Shown: one piece after another, positions 7,483 through 16,245 of the stretch
Position numbering within the stretch: the stretch's first letter is position 1
Layout: every line of letters starts with the position of its first letter
NCBI GenBank assembly: GCA_965275915.1
Contig: CBDHYI010000007.1
Location: forward strand, 1,612,001 to 1,676,000
Source: JBDWFY01 sp965275915
Lineage (GTDB): Bacteria > Pseudomonadota > Alphaproteobacteria > Rhizobiales > Stappiaceae
Direction: 5' to 3'
Length of the DNA: 64,000 nt
The notes under the pieces: generated by a model
The model's database searches: none
Seen by the model: only the letters and a program-made list of their open reading frames with translations
What the model was told of the DNA's origin: nothing
Translations under genes and position numbers: made by a program

Positions 7483-9762
7483 ATGCCTGACAGTCAAAAA
7501 TCAGCGCGCAGCAACCCTACCTTCACGGAGCAGGAAGCGCTTCAGTTTCACCAGGAAGGGCGGCCCGGGAAGCTGGAAATCACGCCGACCAAACCCATGG
7601 CAACCCAGCGGGACCTGTCGCTGGCCTATTCGCCGGGTGTGGCCGTGCCGGTACGGGCCATTTCGGAGGATCCGTCAAAGTCCTTCGACTACACCAATCG
7701 CGGCAATATGGTCGCCGTCATTTCCAACGGATCCGCCATTTTGGGCCTCGGCAATCTCGGGCCCCTGGCCTCGAAGCCGGTGATGGAGGGCAAAGCCGTA
7801 CTTTTCAAACGCTTTGCCGATGTCGATTCCATCGACCTGGAAATCGATACCGAAGATGTCGATGCCTTCATCAATTGCGTCCGCTATCTGGGCCCCTCCT
7901 TCGGCGGCATTAATCTTGAGGACATCAAGGCGCCGGACTGTTTCATCATCGAACACCGGTTACGGGAAATCATGAACATTCCCGTCTTTCACGACGATCA
8001 GCACGGAACCGCCATCATTGCCGCTGCCGGCCTGATCAATGCGCTTCACCTGACCGGTCGGGATATGAAAAATACGCGGATTGTCTGTAACGGTGCAGGT
8101 GCGGCCGGTATCGCCTGTATCGAACTGATCAAGGCGATGGGCGTTCCGCATGAGAATGTGATCCTTTGCGATACGAAAGGCGTGATCTATCAGGGCCGTG
8201 AAGCGGGCATGAACCAGTGGAAAAGCGCCCACGCCATAAAAACGGAGGCACGGTCCCTGTATGACGCCATGAAAGGGGCCGACGTTTTTTTCGGCGTGTC
8301 CGTCAAGGGGGCCCTGACGGAGGATATGGTCCGGGCCATGGCGCCGGAGCCGATCATTTTTGCGATGGCCAATCCCGACCCGGAAATCACGCCTGAGGAA
8401 GTCGCGGATATTCGCGACGATGCCATTATGGCCACGGGGCGGTCCGACTATCCCAACCAGGTCAACAATGTTCTCGGGTTTCCATATATTTTCCGGGGCG
8501 CTCTTGATGTGCTGGCAACCACAATCAACGACGAGATGAAAGTCGCCTGCGCCCAGGCACTGGCTGAACTGGCGCGGGAAGACGTTCCGGACGAAGTCGC
8601 GGCGGCCTATCGCGGCAACCGTCCCAAGTTCGGTCCGAACTATGTCATTCCCGTGCCCTTCGATCCGCGACTGGTTTCAGCCATCCCGCCGGCGGTTGCG
8701 CGTGCGGCAATCGATTCGGGCGTCGCCCGCCGCCCCATTGTCGACATGGAGTCTTATACCGCCCAGTTGTCCGCCCGCCGCGATCCCGTGGCGGGAACCC
8801 TTCAGCGCATTTTTACCAAGGTCCGGCAGCAACCCAAACGGGTTGTGTTTGCCGAAGGTGAAGAGGAGCCCGTGATCCGGGCGGCTCAAAGTTTCGTTTC
8901 ACAAGGGCTCGGAAAGGCGATTCTGATCGGCCGCGAGGACGAAATCCGTGAAACGGCCGCGAGCGCCGGGATCGAGTTGCGCGACGGGATCGTTATTGAA
9001 AGTGCCCGTACCTCCAACAACAACAGCACCTATGCCGATCATCTTTACGCCCGCATGCAGCGGAAAGGCTTCCTCCTGCGCGATTGCCAGCGGCTGGTCA
9101 ATAATGACCGGAACTATTGGGGTGCAATCATGGTCGCGCGCGGCGATGCGGATGCCATGGTGACCGGGATGACGCGCAACTATTCGGTCGCTCTCGATAC
9201 AATCAGGCAGGTTGTCGATACCAAACCGGGTCATCGCGTTATCGGTGTTTCCATCGCACTTGCTCGCGGCAGAACCGTTCTGGTGGCCGATACGACCGTG
9301 CATGACATGCCAAATTCGGAGGAGTTGGCGGGAATTGCCGAGGAAGCGGCGCACGTGGCACGGCGCCTTGGGTATGAGCCCCGCGTCGCCATGCTCGCCT
9401 ACTCAACCTTCGGCCATCCGGAAGGCGAACGGGCGGAAAAAGTCCGCGAAGCCGTCAAGATCCTGGATCGGCGGCGGGTCGACTTTGAATATGACGGGGA
9501 AATGGGCGCCGATATCGCACTGAATGTCGATAAGATGGCGGCTTATCCGTTCTGCCGCCTGACGGGTCCCGCCAATGTTCTGGTCATGCCGGCATTCCAT
9601 TCCGCATCGATTTCCACCAAAATGCTTCAGGAGCTGGGCGGGTCGACCGTCATTGGACCCCTGCTCGTGGGACTGGACAAACCCGTTCAGATCGTGCCTA
9701 TGGGTGCGAAGGACAGCGAACTGGTCAATATGGCGGCTATCGCGGCCTATAACGTCACCTAG
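7483..9762 (+). CDS. maeB: NADP-dependent malic enzyme with phosphotransacetylase-like C-terminal domain
   Basis: This 759-residue protein has the two-part MaeB architecture. Residues ~1-430 are malic enzyme (LAYSPGVAVPV, the FHDDQHGTA metal region, NGAGAAGIACIELIKAMG as NAD(P)-binding Rossmann loop, FAMANPDPEI). Residues ~440-759 are phosphate acetyl/butyryltransferase-like (VVFAEGEEEPVIRAA, ending in GPLLVGLDKPVQIV). It converts malate to pyruvate and CO2, yielding NADPH; the C-terminal domain is usually regulatory, binding acetyl-CoA, rather than catalytic. The ATG at 7483 with GGGA upstream is preferred over an upstream in-frame ATG at 7444. Confidence 0.94.
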   Translation: MPDSQKSARSNPTFTEQEALQFHQEGRPGKLEITPTKPMATQRDLSLAYSPGVAVPVRAISEDPSKSFDYTNRGNMVAVISNGSAILGLGNLGPLASKPVMEGKAVLFKRFADVDSIDLEIDTEDVDAFINCVRYLGPSFGGINLEDIKAPDCFIIEHRLREIMNIPVFHDDQHGTAIIAAAGLINALHLTGRDMKNTRIVCNGAGAAGIACIELIKAMGVPHENVILCDTKGVIYQGREAGMNQWKSAHAIKTEARSLYDAMKGADVFFGVSVKGALTEDMVRAMAPEPIIFAMANPDPEITPEEVADIRDDAIMATGRSDYPNQVNNVLGFPYIFRGALDVLATTINDEMKVACAQALAELAREDVPDEVAAAYRGNRPKFGPNYVIPVPFDPRLVSAIPPAVARAAIDSGVARRPIVDMESYTAQLSARRDPVAGTLQRIFTKVRQQPKRVVFAEGEEEPVIRAAQSFVSQGLGKAILIGREDEIRETAASAGIELRDGIVIESARTSNNNSTYADHLYARMQRKGFLLRDCQRLVNNDRNYWGAIMVARGDADAMVTGMTRNYSVALDTIRQVVDTKPGHRVIGVSIALARGRTVLVADTTVHDMPNSEELAGIAEEAAHVARRLGYEPRVAMLAYSTFGHPEGERAEKVREAVKILDRRRVDFEYDGEMGADIALNVDKMAAYPFCRLTGPANVLVMPAFHSASISTKMLQELGGSTVIGPLLVGLDKPVQIVPMGAKDSELVNMAAIAAYNVT

Positions 9763-9815
9763 GGCATGTCACGCGATCCTTCGATCGCGAGAATCGTCCC
9801 AGATCAGGACCGACT

Positions 9816-10475
9816 ATGACGGGCATTAAATTTTGCGGACTGTCGACGGAAGACTCCGTTCGCGCGGCGCTGGATGCCGGTGCCGACATGATCGGATTTA
9901 ACTTCTTTGAACCAAGCCCCCGCTACGTTTCGCCGCAGCGTGCCGCTGAGCTCGCGGAGATCGTCAAACATCAGGTGCCGCGAAGAACCGAAATCGTGGC
10001 CGTAACGGTCGATATGGACGATGAGGGACTGTCCGAGATTGTGAGTGAAGTGCAGCCGGATGTGCTGCAGCTTCATGGCAAGGAGAGCCCTGATCGCGTG
10101 GCTGAGGTCAAGAAAAAATTCGGCCTCCCGGTAATGAAAGCGCTCGGAATCTCAGTCCGCGAGGATCTTGATCCGCTGGACGACTACAAGAATGTGGTGG
10201 ACCGCTTTCTGTTTGACGCCAAACCACCCAAAGACGCGGTCCTGCCCGGAGGCAACGGTGCGGCTTTCGACTGGACCCTGATGCAGGGACTTGATCCGGG
10301 CAAACCCGTGATTCTGTCAGGCGGTCTCAATGAAGACAATGTTGCGGAAGCCATTCGCATGACCGAACCGCACGCGGTTGACGCGGCTTCCGGCATAGAA
10401 AGCTCAAGAGGCGTTAAGGATCTTGAGAAGATCCGGGCATTTGCGGTGGCCGTAAGAAATGCTGACGTCAACTAG
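9816..10475 (+). CDS. trpF: Phosphoribosylanthranilate isomerase
   Basis: TrpF is a TIM-barrel enzyme that carries out the Amadori rearrangement of N-(5'-phosphoribosyl)anthranilate in tryptophan synthesis. The family start IKFCGLST carries the catalytic Cys. GADMIGFNFFEPSPRYV, DVLQLHGKESPDRV and the phosphate-binding LSGGLNEDNV and VDAASGIESS follow. Length (219 residues) is normal. It starts the trpF-trpB-(small ORF)-trpA-accD-folC series common in Rhizobiales. AGGA lies 6 nt before the ATG. Confidence 0.94.
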   Translation: MTGIKFCGLSTEDSVRAALDAGADMIGFNFFEPSPRYVSPQRAAELAEIVKHQVPRRTEIVAVTVDMDDEGLSEIVSEVQPDVLQLHGKESPDRVAEVKKKFGLPVMKALGISVREDLDPLDDYKNVVDRFLFDAKPPKDAVLPGGNGAAFDWTLMQGLDPGKPVILSGGLNEDNVAEAIRMTEPHAVDAASGIESSRGVKDLEKIRAFAVAVRNADVN

Positions 10476-10488
10476 GCCGAAGCGGCCT
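10474..10488 (+). other. Small hairpin between trpF and trpB
   Basis: AGGCCG (10474-10479) pairs with CGGCCT (10483-10488) over a three-base loop, starting inside the trpF stop codon. It has no U tract, so it is more likely an RNA-stability or pausing element than a terminator. Confidence 0.35.
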
Positions 10489-10538
10489 CCGACAGATAGT
10501 GCACATGACAAACAACCGATCACGCAGGAGTTCAATTC

Positions 10539-11753
10539 GTGACCGTTCAGCTTAACACTCTCCGTTCCGGACCCGACGAACGCGGACATTTTGGCATTTA
10601 TGGCGGACGATTTGTGGCTGAAACCCTGATGCCGCTGATCCTGGATCTGGAAAAAGCCTACAACGATGCCAAGGCCGACCCCGCCTTTGCGGAAGAAGTG
10701 GCCACACTGAACAAGCACTATTCAGGTCGTCCCAGCCCGCTTTATTTTGCCGAGCGCCTGACGCAGGAACTGGGCGGCGCGAAGATTTATTTCAAACGCG
10801 ACGAACTCAACCATACCGGATCACACAAGATCAATAACTGCCTGGGACAGATCCTGCTCGCCAGACGCATGGGCAAGACGCGGATCATTGCCGAGACCGG
10901 CGCCGGCCAGCATGGTGTTGCCACCGCGACAGTCTGCGCCCGGTTCGGCCTCCCATGTGTCGTCTATATGGGAGCAACGGACGTTGAGCGGCAGAAGCCG
11001 AACGTTGTGCGCATGAAACTGCTGGGGGCGGAGATCATTCCGGTCACCGCCGGTGCCGGAACGCTCAAAGACGCCATGAACGAAGCGCTGCGGGACTGGG
11101 TGACGAACGTCGAAAGCACCTATTATCTGATCGGTACGGCAGCCGGCCCCCACCCTTATCCGGAAATCGTGCGGGACCTTCAGTCGGTGATCGGCAGGGA
11201 GGTGCGCGAGCAGTTGATGGAAGCGGAAGGCAGGTTGCCCGATGCGCTCGTGGCGGCCGTCGGTGGCGGTTCCAATGCAATCGGCCTTTTTCATCCGTTT
11301 CTTGACGATCGCGATGTCAGGATTTTCGGCGTTGAGGCCGGAGGCAAAGGCCTTGAAGGGGACGAGCACTGTGCCTCTCTGAACGCAGGCCGACCCGGTG
11401 TTCTGCACGGCAACCGCACCTACCTGCTGCAGGATGATGACGGCCAGATCCTCGAAGGCCATTCGGTTTCCGCCGGATTGGATTATCCGGGCATTGGCCC
11501 CGAACATTCCTGGCTGCGGGACACCGGCCGCGTTGACTATGTTCCTGCCACGGACAGCGAAGCGCTCGAGGCCTTCCAGCTTCTCACCCGGGTCGAGGGC
11601 ATCATTCCGGCGCTTGAGCCGGCGCACGCGCTGGCCCACGTTACCAAGATCGCGCCTGAGATGGACAAGGATCAGATCATCGTTATGAACCTGTGCGGCC
11701 GCGGCGACAAGGATGTCTTCACAGTCGGCAATATTCTGGGTTACGACCTCTGA
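10539..11753 (+). CDS. trpB: Tryptophan synthase beta chain
   Basis: TrpB condenses indole with serine using PLP. The PLP-binding Lys lies in ELNHTGSHKINN, preceded by FKRDELNHTG. The glycine-rich phosphate loop VAAVGGGSNAIGLF and the C-terminal NLCGRGDKDVFTV are all present. It is 404 residues long, normal for the TrpB1 class that pairs with TrpA. The partner trpA is unusually far away: 724 bp separate them, occupied by a small gene and a MITE end. Confidence 0.96.
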   Translation: MTVQLNTLRSGPDERGHFGIYGGRFVAETLMPLILDLEKAYNDAKADPAFAEEVATLNKHYSGRPSPLYFAERLTQELGGAKIYFKRDELNHTGSHKINNCLGQILLARRMGKTRIIAETGAGQHGVATATVCARFGLPCVVYMGATDVERQKPNVVRMKLLGAEIIPVTAGAGTLKDAMNEALRDWVTNVESTYYLIGTAAGPHPYPEIVRDLQSVIGREVREQLMEAEGRLPDALVAAVGGGSNAIGLFHPFLDDRDVRIFGVEAGGKGLEGDEHCASLNAGRPGVLHGNRTYLLQDDDGQILEGHSVSAGLDYPGIGPEHSWLRDTGRVDYVPATDSEALEAFQLLTRVEGIIPALEPAHALAHVTKIAPEMDKDQIIVMNLCGRGDKDVFTVGNILGYDL

Positions 11754-11870
11754 AACGCCCTGACTAAACCGGCTTACCCGCCCTTGCGGATGATCGGGTT
11801 ATGCGCCCACCACAGGGCGGCTATGCGCATTTAGGGGTTTTTGTACACATTTGTATGCAATATATATCTG

Positions 11871-11894
11871 CCATTGTTTAAAGAAACAATGGAG
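11871..11894 (+). promoter_or_regulatory. Hairpin overlapping the ribosome binding site of the small gene at 11903
   Basis: CCATTGTTT (11871-11879) pairs perfectly with AAACAATGG (11884-11892) over a 4-nt loop. The last two G of the stem are the first two bases of the GGAG Shine-Dalgarno (11891-11894), placed 8 nt before the ATG. If folded, this stem would partly hide the ribosome binding site. Confidence 0.5.
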
Positions 11895-11902
11895 ATAAGA
11901 TC

Positions 11903-12091
11903 ATGTTTACCCGCGCAAGAAAATCCGCAGGCGGTGTGTCCGCATTCATCGATGACTTCGGTCGGGCACTGGAAGCAAAACGGCTCTATAACGAATTGTC
12001 CAACATGTCGGAAGCTGAGCGCCAAAAACGCGGATATTCCGGCGATACTCTTGTTCACGATATCTTTAATCACAGTTTCCACCGGGACTAG
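11903..12091 (+). CDS. Small hypothetical protein (62 residues), weakly DUF1127-like
   Basis: The predicted protein starts with a basic segment (MFTRARKSAGG) and continues as an amphipathic stretch (ALEAKRLYNELSNMSEAE) followed by RQKRGYSGDTLVHDIF. The pattern of a helix, 'L..LS..E....GYS.D.L', then a second helix recalls small DUF1127-type proteins, but the match is weak. A good GGAG site lies upstream. It sits between trpB and trpA, an unusual place. Its TAG stop is part of a CTAG that begins a MITE-B end, so the original C-terminus may have been different. I do not know its function. Confidence 0.55.
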   Translation: MFTRARKSAGGVSAFIDDFGRALEAKRLYNELSNMSEAERQKRGYSGDTLVHDIFNHSFHRD

Positions 12092-12108
12092 GCTCAGGAC
12101 CCATTGAT
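12088..12108 (+). repeat. Solitary terminal repeat of MITE family B
   Basis: These 21 bases begin CTAGGCTCAGGACCCATT and match the outer end of the full copy at 60689-60925 exactly. The similarity stops after 12108 and no matching opposite end was found before trpA. It is either a decayed or truncated copy. Confidence 0.65.
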
Positions 12109-12477
12109 GCATCCGGTGAAGGTTGCTTCACCGTCGCGACAGGGGTACGGGTCAGAAAAGCTTGAGCAATTCGTGCGATTTGCAGATTGTGGGAACTGCT
12201 CAGGCGATCTCCTGATCAACAACCAGGATCGAGACCGGATTTACCATTCAACCCGATAGCCGGCTGCCGGGCTGCATTTCACCACCTGTTCGCCCGCACA
12301 GCTTGCTGAATCGATTATTTTGGCGCTCACAGTGCTGTCCATCCATTGACAAGGGCCCTTACTCGCCCCTACATCGCAGGGAGAAACCCTCACGGAAGAG
12401 CACCTTCGCGGCAGGGTTTGATTTGACGCAGCCGTCCGGTTGACAACAGCCGGACAAGCCTGGATCGCCAACATCTG
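12092..12477 (+). promoter_or_regulatory. trpA upstream region with candidate promoter at 12346-12375
   Basis: Apart from the MITE-B end this 386-bp gap holds no gene I can support. A TTGACA at 12346-12351 is followed after 18 bp by TACATC (12370-12375), a plausible sigma-70-type promoter. trpA may therefore have its own promoter, because it is separated from trpB by 724 bp. Confidence 0.35.
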
Positions 12478-13326
12478 ATGACAAAGACCCGCATTGACCG
12501 CCGTTTTGCCGAATGCGCTGAAAAAAACAGACCTGCCCTGGTAACATTTATCACCGCCGGCGATCCGGACATGAAGACCTCGAGCGACATACTCAGGTCG
12601 CTTCCGGCGGCAGGCGCAGATGTTATCGAGCTCGGGATGCCGTTTTCCGATCCGATGGCGGAGGGAATTCCGATCCAGCTGTCAAGCCAACGGGCGCTTG
12701 CGGCCGGTCAGACCATGAAGAAAACACTTCAGATGGTCCGCGATTTTCGGTCCGCCGATCAGGATACGCCCATTGTGCTGATGGGCTACTACAATCCGAT
12801 TTATTCTTACGGATGCGAGGCGTTTCTTAATGATGCCAAGGCGGACGGTGTCGACGGCCTGATCATTGTCGATCTGCCACCTGAAGCTGATGACGAACTG
12901 TGTATTCCGGCCCTTGAAGCCGGTATTAACTTCATCCGGCTTGCAACACCGACAACCGATGACAGACGGCTGCCGACTGTGCTCGCAAATACGTCCGGGT
13001 TTGTTTACTACGTGTCCATCACCGGCATAACGGGGTCGGCTTCGCCGGACACTGCAAATGTCCGAACGGCGGTGAAACGGATTAAAGGTCATACAGACTT
13101 GCCCGTGGCGGTCGGATTTGGTGTGAAAACACCGGACCAGGCACGCATTATCGGACAAGACTCCGATGGCGTTGTTGTCGGATCTGCTATAGTCAATGCC
13201 ATAAAGGACAGCCTGACAGAAGACGGGCATCCGACGGAGCGGACTGTCGGCTCTGTCAGCACGCTGGTTTCTTCGCTGGCGGAGGGGGTGAGACAGGCCC
13301 GCACAACACCGGCGGAATCGCTGTGA
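12478..13326 (+). CDS. trpA: Tryptophan synthase alpha chain
   Basis: TrpA cleaves indole-3-glycerol phosphate to indole, which is channelled to TrpB. The barrel motifs LVTFITAGDP, DVIELGMPFSDP (general acid/base Glu51, equal to E. coli Glu49), VLMGYYNPIYSYG, DGLIIVDLPPEA and VAVGFGVKTPDQA are present, and length is normal (282). The second catalytic carboxylate, Asp60 in E. coli, is replaced: the loop reads MAEGIPIQ, placing Glu62 at that position instead of the usual ADGP. The change is conservative, so the enzyme may still work. It is followed closely by accD. Confidence 0.93.
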   Translation: MTKTRIDRRFAECAEKNRPALVTFITAGDPDMKTSSDILRSLPAAGADVIELGMPFSDPMAEGIPIQLSSQRALAAGQTMKKTLQMVRDFRSADQDTPIVLMGYYNPIYSYGCEAFLNDAKADGVDGLIIVDLPPEADDELCIPALEAGINFIRLATPTTDDRRLPTVLANTSGFVYYVSITGITGSASPDTANVRTAVKRIKGHTDLPVAVGFGVKTPDQARIIGQDSDGVVVGSAIVNAIKDSLTEDGHPTERTVGSVSTLVSSLAEGVRQARTTPAESL

Positions 13327-13359
13327 CGGCAGAGTAACTGTTATGATCGGATCAGACCT

Positions 13360-14322
13360 GTGAACTGGATAAACAATCTCGTACGGCCGAAAATCCGCAG
13401 CCTGCTGAACAAGCGCGAAGTGCCTGAAAATCTCTGGATTAAATGTCCGGAAACCGGCGAGATGGTTTTCCATCGCGATCTGGAAGCCAATAACTGGGTC
13501 ATTCCGAATTCAAACCATCACATGCGGATGCCGGCCAAAAAACGGCTTGAGTCCTTCTTTGACGACGGCGCGTTCACACTCATCGAGACGCCCCAGGTTG
13601 TTGCCGATCCGCTCAAATTCAGAGACGAACGCCGCTACACGGATCGCATTCGCGATGCCCGTGCCAAAAGCATGAGCGACGATGCCGTTCTGGTGGCAAC
13701 CGGCGTGGTCGACGGCTTTCCCTACACCGCCGCCGTACAGGATTTCTCCTTTATGGGCGGCTCCCTCGGCATGGCCGCCGGCGAAGCCGTTATTACCGGT
13801 ATCGAAACAGCCTGCGACAAAGAAACACCATTCATTCTTTTTGCCGCATCCGGCGGCGCAAGAATGCAGGAAGGCATTTTGTCGCTGATGCAGATGCCGC
13901 GAACGACGGTTGCGATCCAGGCGCTTAAGGAGAAGGGCCTGCCCTATATTGTGGTTCTGACCAACCCGACAACAGGCGGTGTGACGGCTTCCTACGCGAT
14001 GCTTGGCGACGTTCACATTGCGGAGCCCGGTGCACTCATCTGTTTTGCCGGTCCGCGGGTTATCGAGCAAACGATTCGTGAAAAGCTGCCCGAGGGCTTT
14101 CAGCGGTCCGAATATCTGCTTGACCACGGCATGGTCGACATGGTGGTTCACCGCCATGATATTAAAGAGACCGTCTCCCGCATCTGCACGATCTTCATGA
14201 AGCAGCCCTCCTCTGCGGCCGCAGAGGATCAGGAAGACGACAGCGCCAAAGAGATCAAAGACGATCCGGATCAGCCGGACCTTGAACAGGAAAATACAAT
14301 CATCAAAAACGCGGCTGAATAA
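13360..14322 (+). CDS. accD: Acetyl-CoA carboxylase carboxyltransferase beta subunit
   Basis: AccD forms, with AccA, the carboxyltransferase that makes malonyl-CoA. The carboxyltransferase core is clear (FSFMGGSLGMAAGEAV, FAASGGARMQEG, LTNPTTGGVTASYAMLGD). The start is GTG at 13360. The N-terminal region that forms a four-Cys zinc ribbon in E. coli (C-x2-C...C-x2-C) keeps only the first Cys here (LWIKCPETGEM...VIPNSNHHM), so it cannot bind zinc in that way; similar loss occurs in other rhizobial AccD. The C-terminus is an acidic tail rich in Asp and Glu. folC follows after 20 bp. Confidence 0.95.
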   Translation: MNWINNLVRPKIRSLLNKREVPENLWIKCPETGEMVFHRDLEANNWVIPNSNHHMRMPAKKRLESFFDDGAFTLIETPQVVADPLKFRDERRYTDRIRDARAKSMSDDAVLVATGVVDGFPYTAAVQDFSFMGGSLGMAAGEAVITGIETACDKETPFILFAASGGARMQEGILSLMQMPRTTVAIQALKEKGLPYIVVLTNPTTGGVTASYAMLGDVHIAEPGALICFAGPRVIEQTIREKLPEGFQRSEYLLDHGMVDMVVHRHDIKETVSRICTIFMKQPSSAAAEDQEDDSAKEIKDDPDQPDLEQENTIIKNAAE

Positions 14323-14342
14323 GGACGGACTGTCCGACACAC

Positions 14343-15665
14343 ATGGACCATACGACAGCGATTTTGCAGCGACTGCTCAAGCTGCATCCCCGTTCCATCG
14401 ACCTTTCCCTGAACCGGATGACGCGGCTGCTTGATGCGGTCGGCAATCCGGAACGGCATCTGCCGCCTGTCTTTCATGTGGCCGGAACCAACGGAAAGGG
14501 GTCAACATCGGCTTATCTCCGTGCTTTTCTGGAAGCATCAGGCCGGACAGCGCATGTCTATACCTCGCCTCATCTTGTGCATTTCAACGAGAGAATTCGG
14601 CTTGGCCGCCCCGGTGGCGGAGTGCTTGTGTCCGGGGAAGCCCTGGCGGAAGCGCTGAGGCGGTGCGAAGACGCCAATAAAGACGAACCGATCACGTTCT
14701 TTGAAATCACGACAGCGGCGGCACTTCTTCTGTTTGCGGACCATCCCGCGGACGCCCTCATACTCGAAGTCGGCCTTGGAGGCCGTCTTGATGCGACCAA
14801 CGTGGTCGCGTGCCCGGAAGTCAGCGTCATCACTTCGATTTCCCTTGATCACGAACAATGGCTGGGCGCAGACCTCAAAGCCATCGCTTTTGAAAAAGCG
14901 GGTATATTGAAACCCGGCGTTCCGGCCGTTATGGCGCCGCAGACGGATATTGTCCGTCAGGTGATCGAAGACCGCGCGCGGGACCTTGGCTCACCGCTTA
15001 TTGTTGGCGGTCAGGACTTTGTCGCTTTTGAAGAGCATGGGCGGCTGGTCTTTCAGAACAACGAAAGACTGATGGATCTTCCGCCGCCGGTCTTGCCCGG
15101 CACCCACCAATATGAAAACGCCGGTCTTGCGATCGCGGCCCTGGGCGCATCCCGGTTCTGGTCCGGCTCGGATGCCCTCGAAACGGGCCTGCGCCAGGTT
15201 GTCTGGCCCGCCCGCATGCAGCGTCTGAGCCGCGGACCCCTGATCGAACAGTGTCCGAAGGACAGCGAGCTGTGGCTTGATGGCGGTCATAATCCGGGCG
15301 CCGGGGTAGCCATGGCCAGGGTATTTGCCGATCTCAACGAGATCCAGTCCCGTCCGCTTTATCTGATTGCGGGCATGCTCAATACCAAGAATCCGGCCGG
15401 CTATTTCTCAGCTTTCGACGGTCTGGCAAGGCATGTGGTCACGGTTCCGATCAGTTCATCGGAAGCAAGCCGGAGCGCCGACGACCTTTGCACCTATGTC
15501 GAATGCGCCGGACTGAGCGCGGAACCCGCCGCATCGTTGAAGGCGGCGCTGACACGGGTTTCGGAACTGGCCCGCGGAGATGAAATTCCCCCACGTATCC
15601 TCATCTGCGGTTCGCTGTATCTGGCGGGGGATGCACTGGCTGAGAACGGAACGCCTCCGATCTGA
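14343..15665 (+). CDS. folC: Bifunctional folylpolyglutamate synthase/dihydrofolate synthase
   Basis: FolC adds glutamate to dihydropteroate and to folates. The ATP-binding P-loop lies in HVAGTNGKGSTSAYL; the FEITTAAALL, LEVGLGGRLDATNV and ITSISLDHEQWLG blocks and the C-terminal LDGGHNPGAG are all as in the Mur-ligase family. Its 440 residues are typical. It is the last gene of the trp-acc-fol series, and is followed by a gene on the other strand. Confidence 0.95.
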   Translation: MDHTTAILQRLLKLHPRSIDLSLNRMTRLLDAVGNPERHLPPVFHVAGTNGKGSTSAYLRAFLEASGRTAHVYTSPHLVHFNERIRLGRPGGGVLVSGEALAEALRRCEDANKDEPITFFEITTAAALLLFADHPADALILEVGLGGRLDATNVVACPEVSVITSISLDHEQWLGADLKAIAFEKAGILKPGVPAVMAPQTDIVRQVIEDRARDLGSPLIVGGQDFVAFEEHGRLVFQNNERLMDLPPPVLPGTHQYENAGLAIAALGASRFWSGSDALETGLRQVVWPARMQRLSRGPLIEQCPKDSELWLDGGHNPGAGVAMARVFADLNEIQSRPLYLIAGMLNTKNPAGYFSAFDGLARHVVTVPISSSEASRSADDLCTYVECAGLSAEPAASLKAALTRVSELARGDEIPPRILICGSLYLAGDALAENGTPPI

Positions 15666-15695
15666 CGGGACGGATTCAATCTATCGATAGATTAA

Positions 15696-16223
15696 TCAGA
15701 TGGTTTTGGGTGCCGGTCCGCCGGCTTTGGCGCAAGCAAGCGCCTCACCCAGAGCATCGGCAAACGATTCACGGTCGTCCGGGTTAAGGAAATTGCCGAT
15801 CGCGCATCCTTTGCCGCCATACGTCAGAAGCAGCCGCTTAACGCCTTCACTTTCCCCACGCTCGACGGTCAGGCGGGCCCAGCGCGGATTGAATCGGAAT
15901 TCGCTTATCTTCCCAGCCGCCGTGACGCCGCGAACATAAATCTCATGCACGGACACATTAACCAGTTCATAGGCTCTGGCGGAGCGATAGTTCATCTTGA
16001 ATGCCAGCCAGACCAGAACGACATCAAGACCGAAAAAGCCGAACACAGGCCATGCACCCATCATGAGGAATACAAGCCCGGCAACTGTGCAGACTGCAGC
16101 CAGAACCAGCATCAGGATGCGAAATCCCTTCACGCCCAGCGATCGATAAGGCGTCAGCACCGCAGAAAAAAACGGCGGATCCTCAAAACGACCGGAAAAC
16201 GAATTTTCTTCAGGACGGCTCAT
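15696..16223 (-). CDS. DUF2244 domain-containing membrane protein
   Basis: This 175-residue protein has two adjacent hydrophobic segments (about residues 33-54, ILMLVLAAVCTVAGLVFLMM, and 57-75) and a C-terminal soluble part with FRFNPRWARLTVER, LLLTYGGKG and IGNFLNPDDRESFADAL. These are the features of the DUF2244 family, common in Alphaproteobacteria and often near cytochrome oxidase or nth genes. The function is unknown. It is divergent from nth, with 22 bp between the start codons. Confidence 0.8.
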   Translation of the reverse strand: MSRPEENSFSGRFEDPPFFSAVLTPYRSLGVKGFRILMLVLAAVCTVAGLVFLMMGAWPVFGFFGLDVVLVWLAFKMNYRSARAYELVNVSVHEIYVRGVTAAGKISEFRFNPRWARLTVERGESEGVKRLLLTYGGKGCAIGNFLNPDDRESFADALGEALACAKAGGPAPKTI

Positions 16224-16245
16224 GATTTTTCATTATAGATGACTT

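Noticed and set aside
9772..9789. Hairpin CGCGATC/GATCGCG between maeB and trpF as terminator
   Set aside because: The stem is only 7 bp and no U tract follows. It may reduce read-through but I do not call it a terminator.
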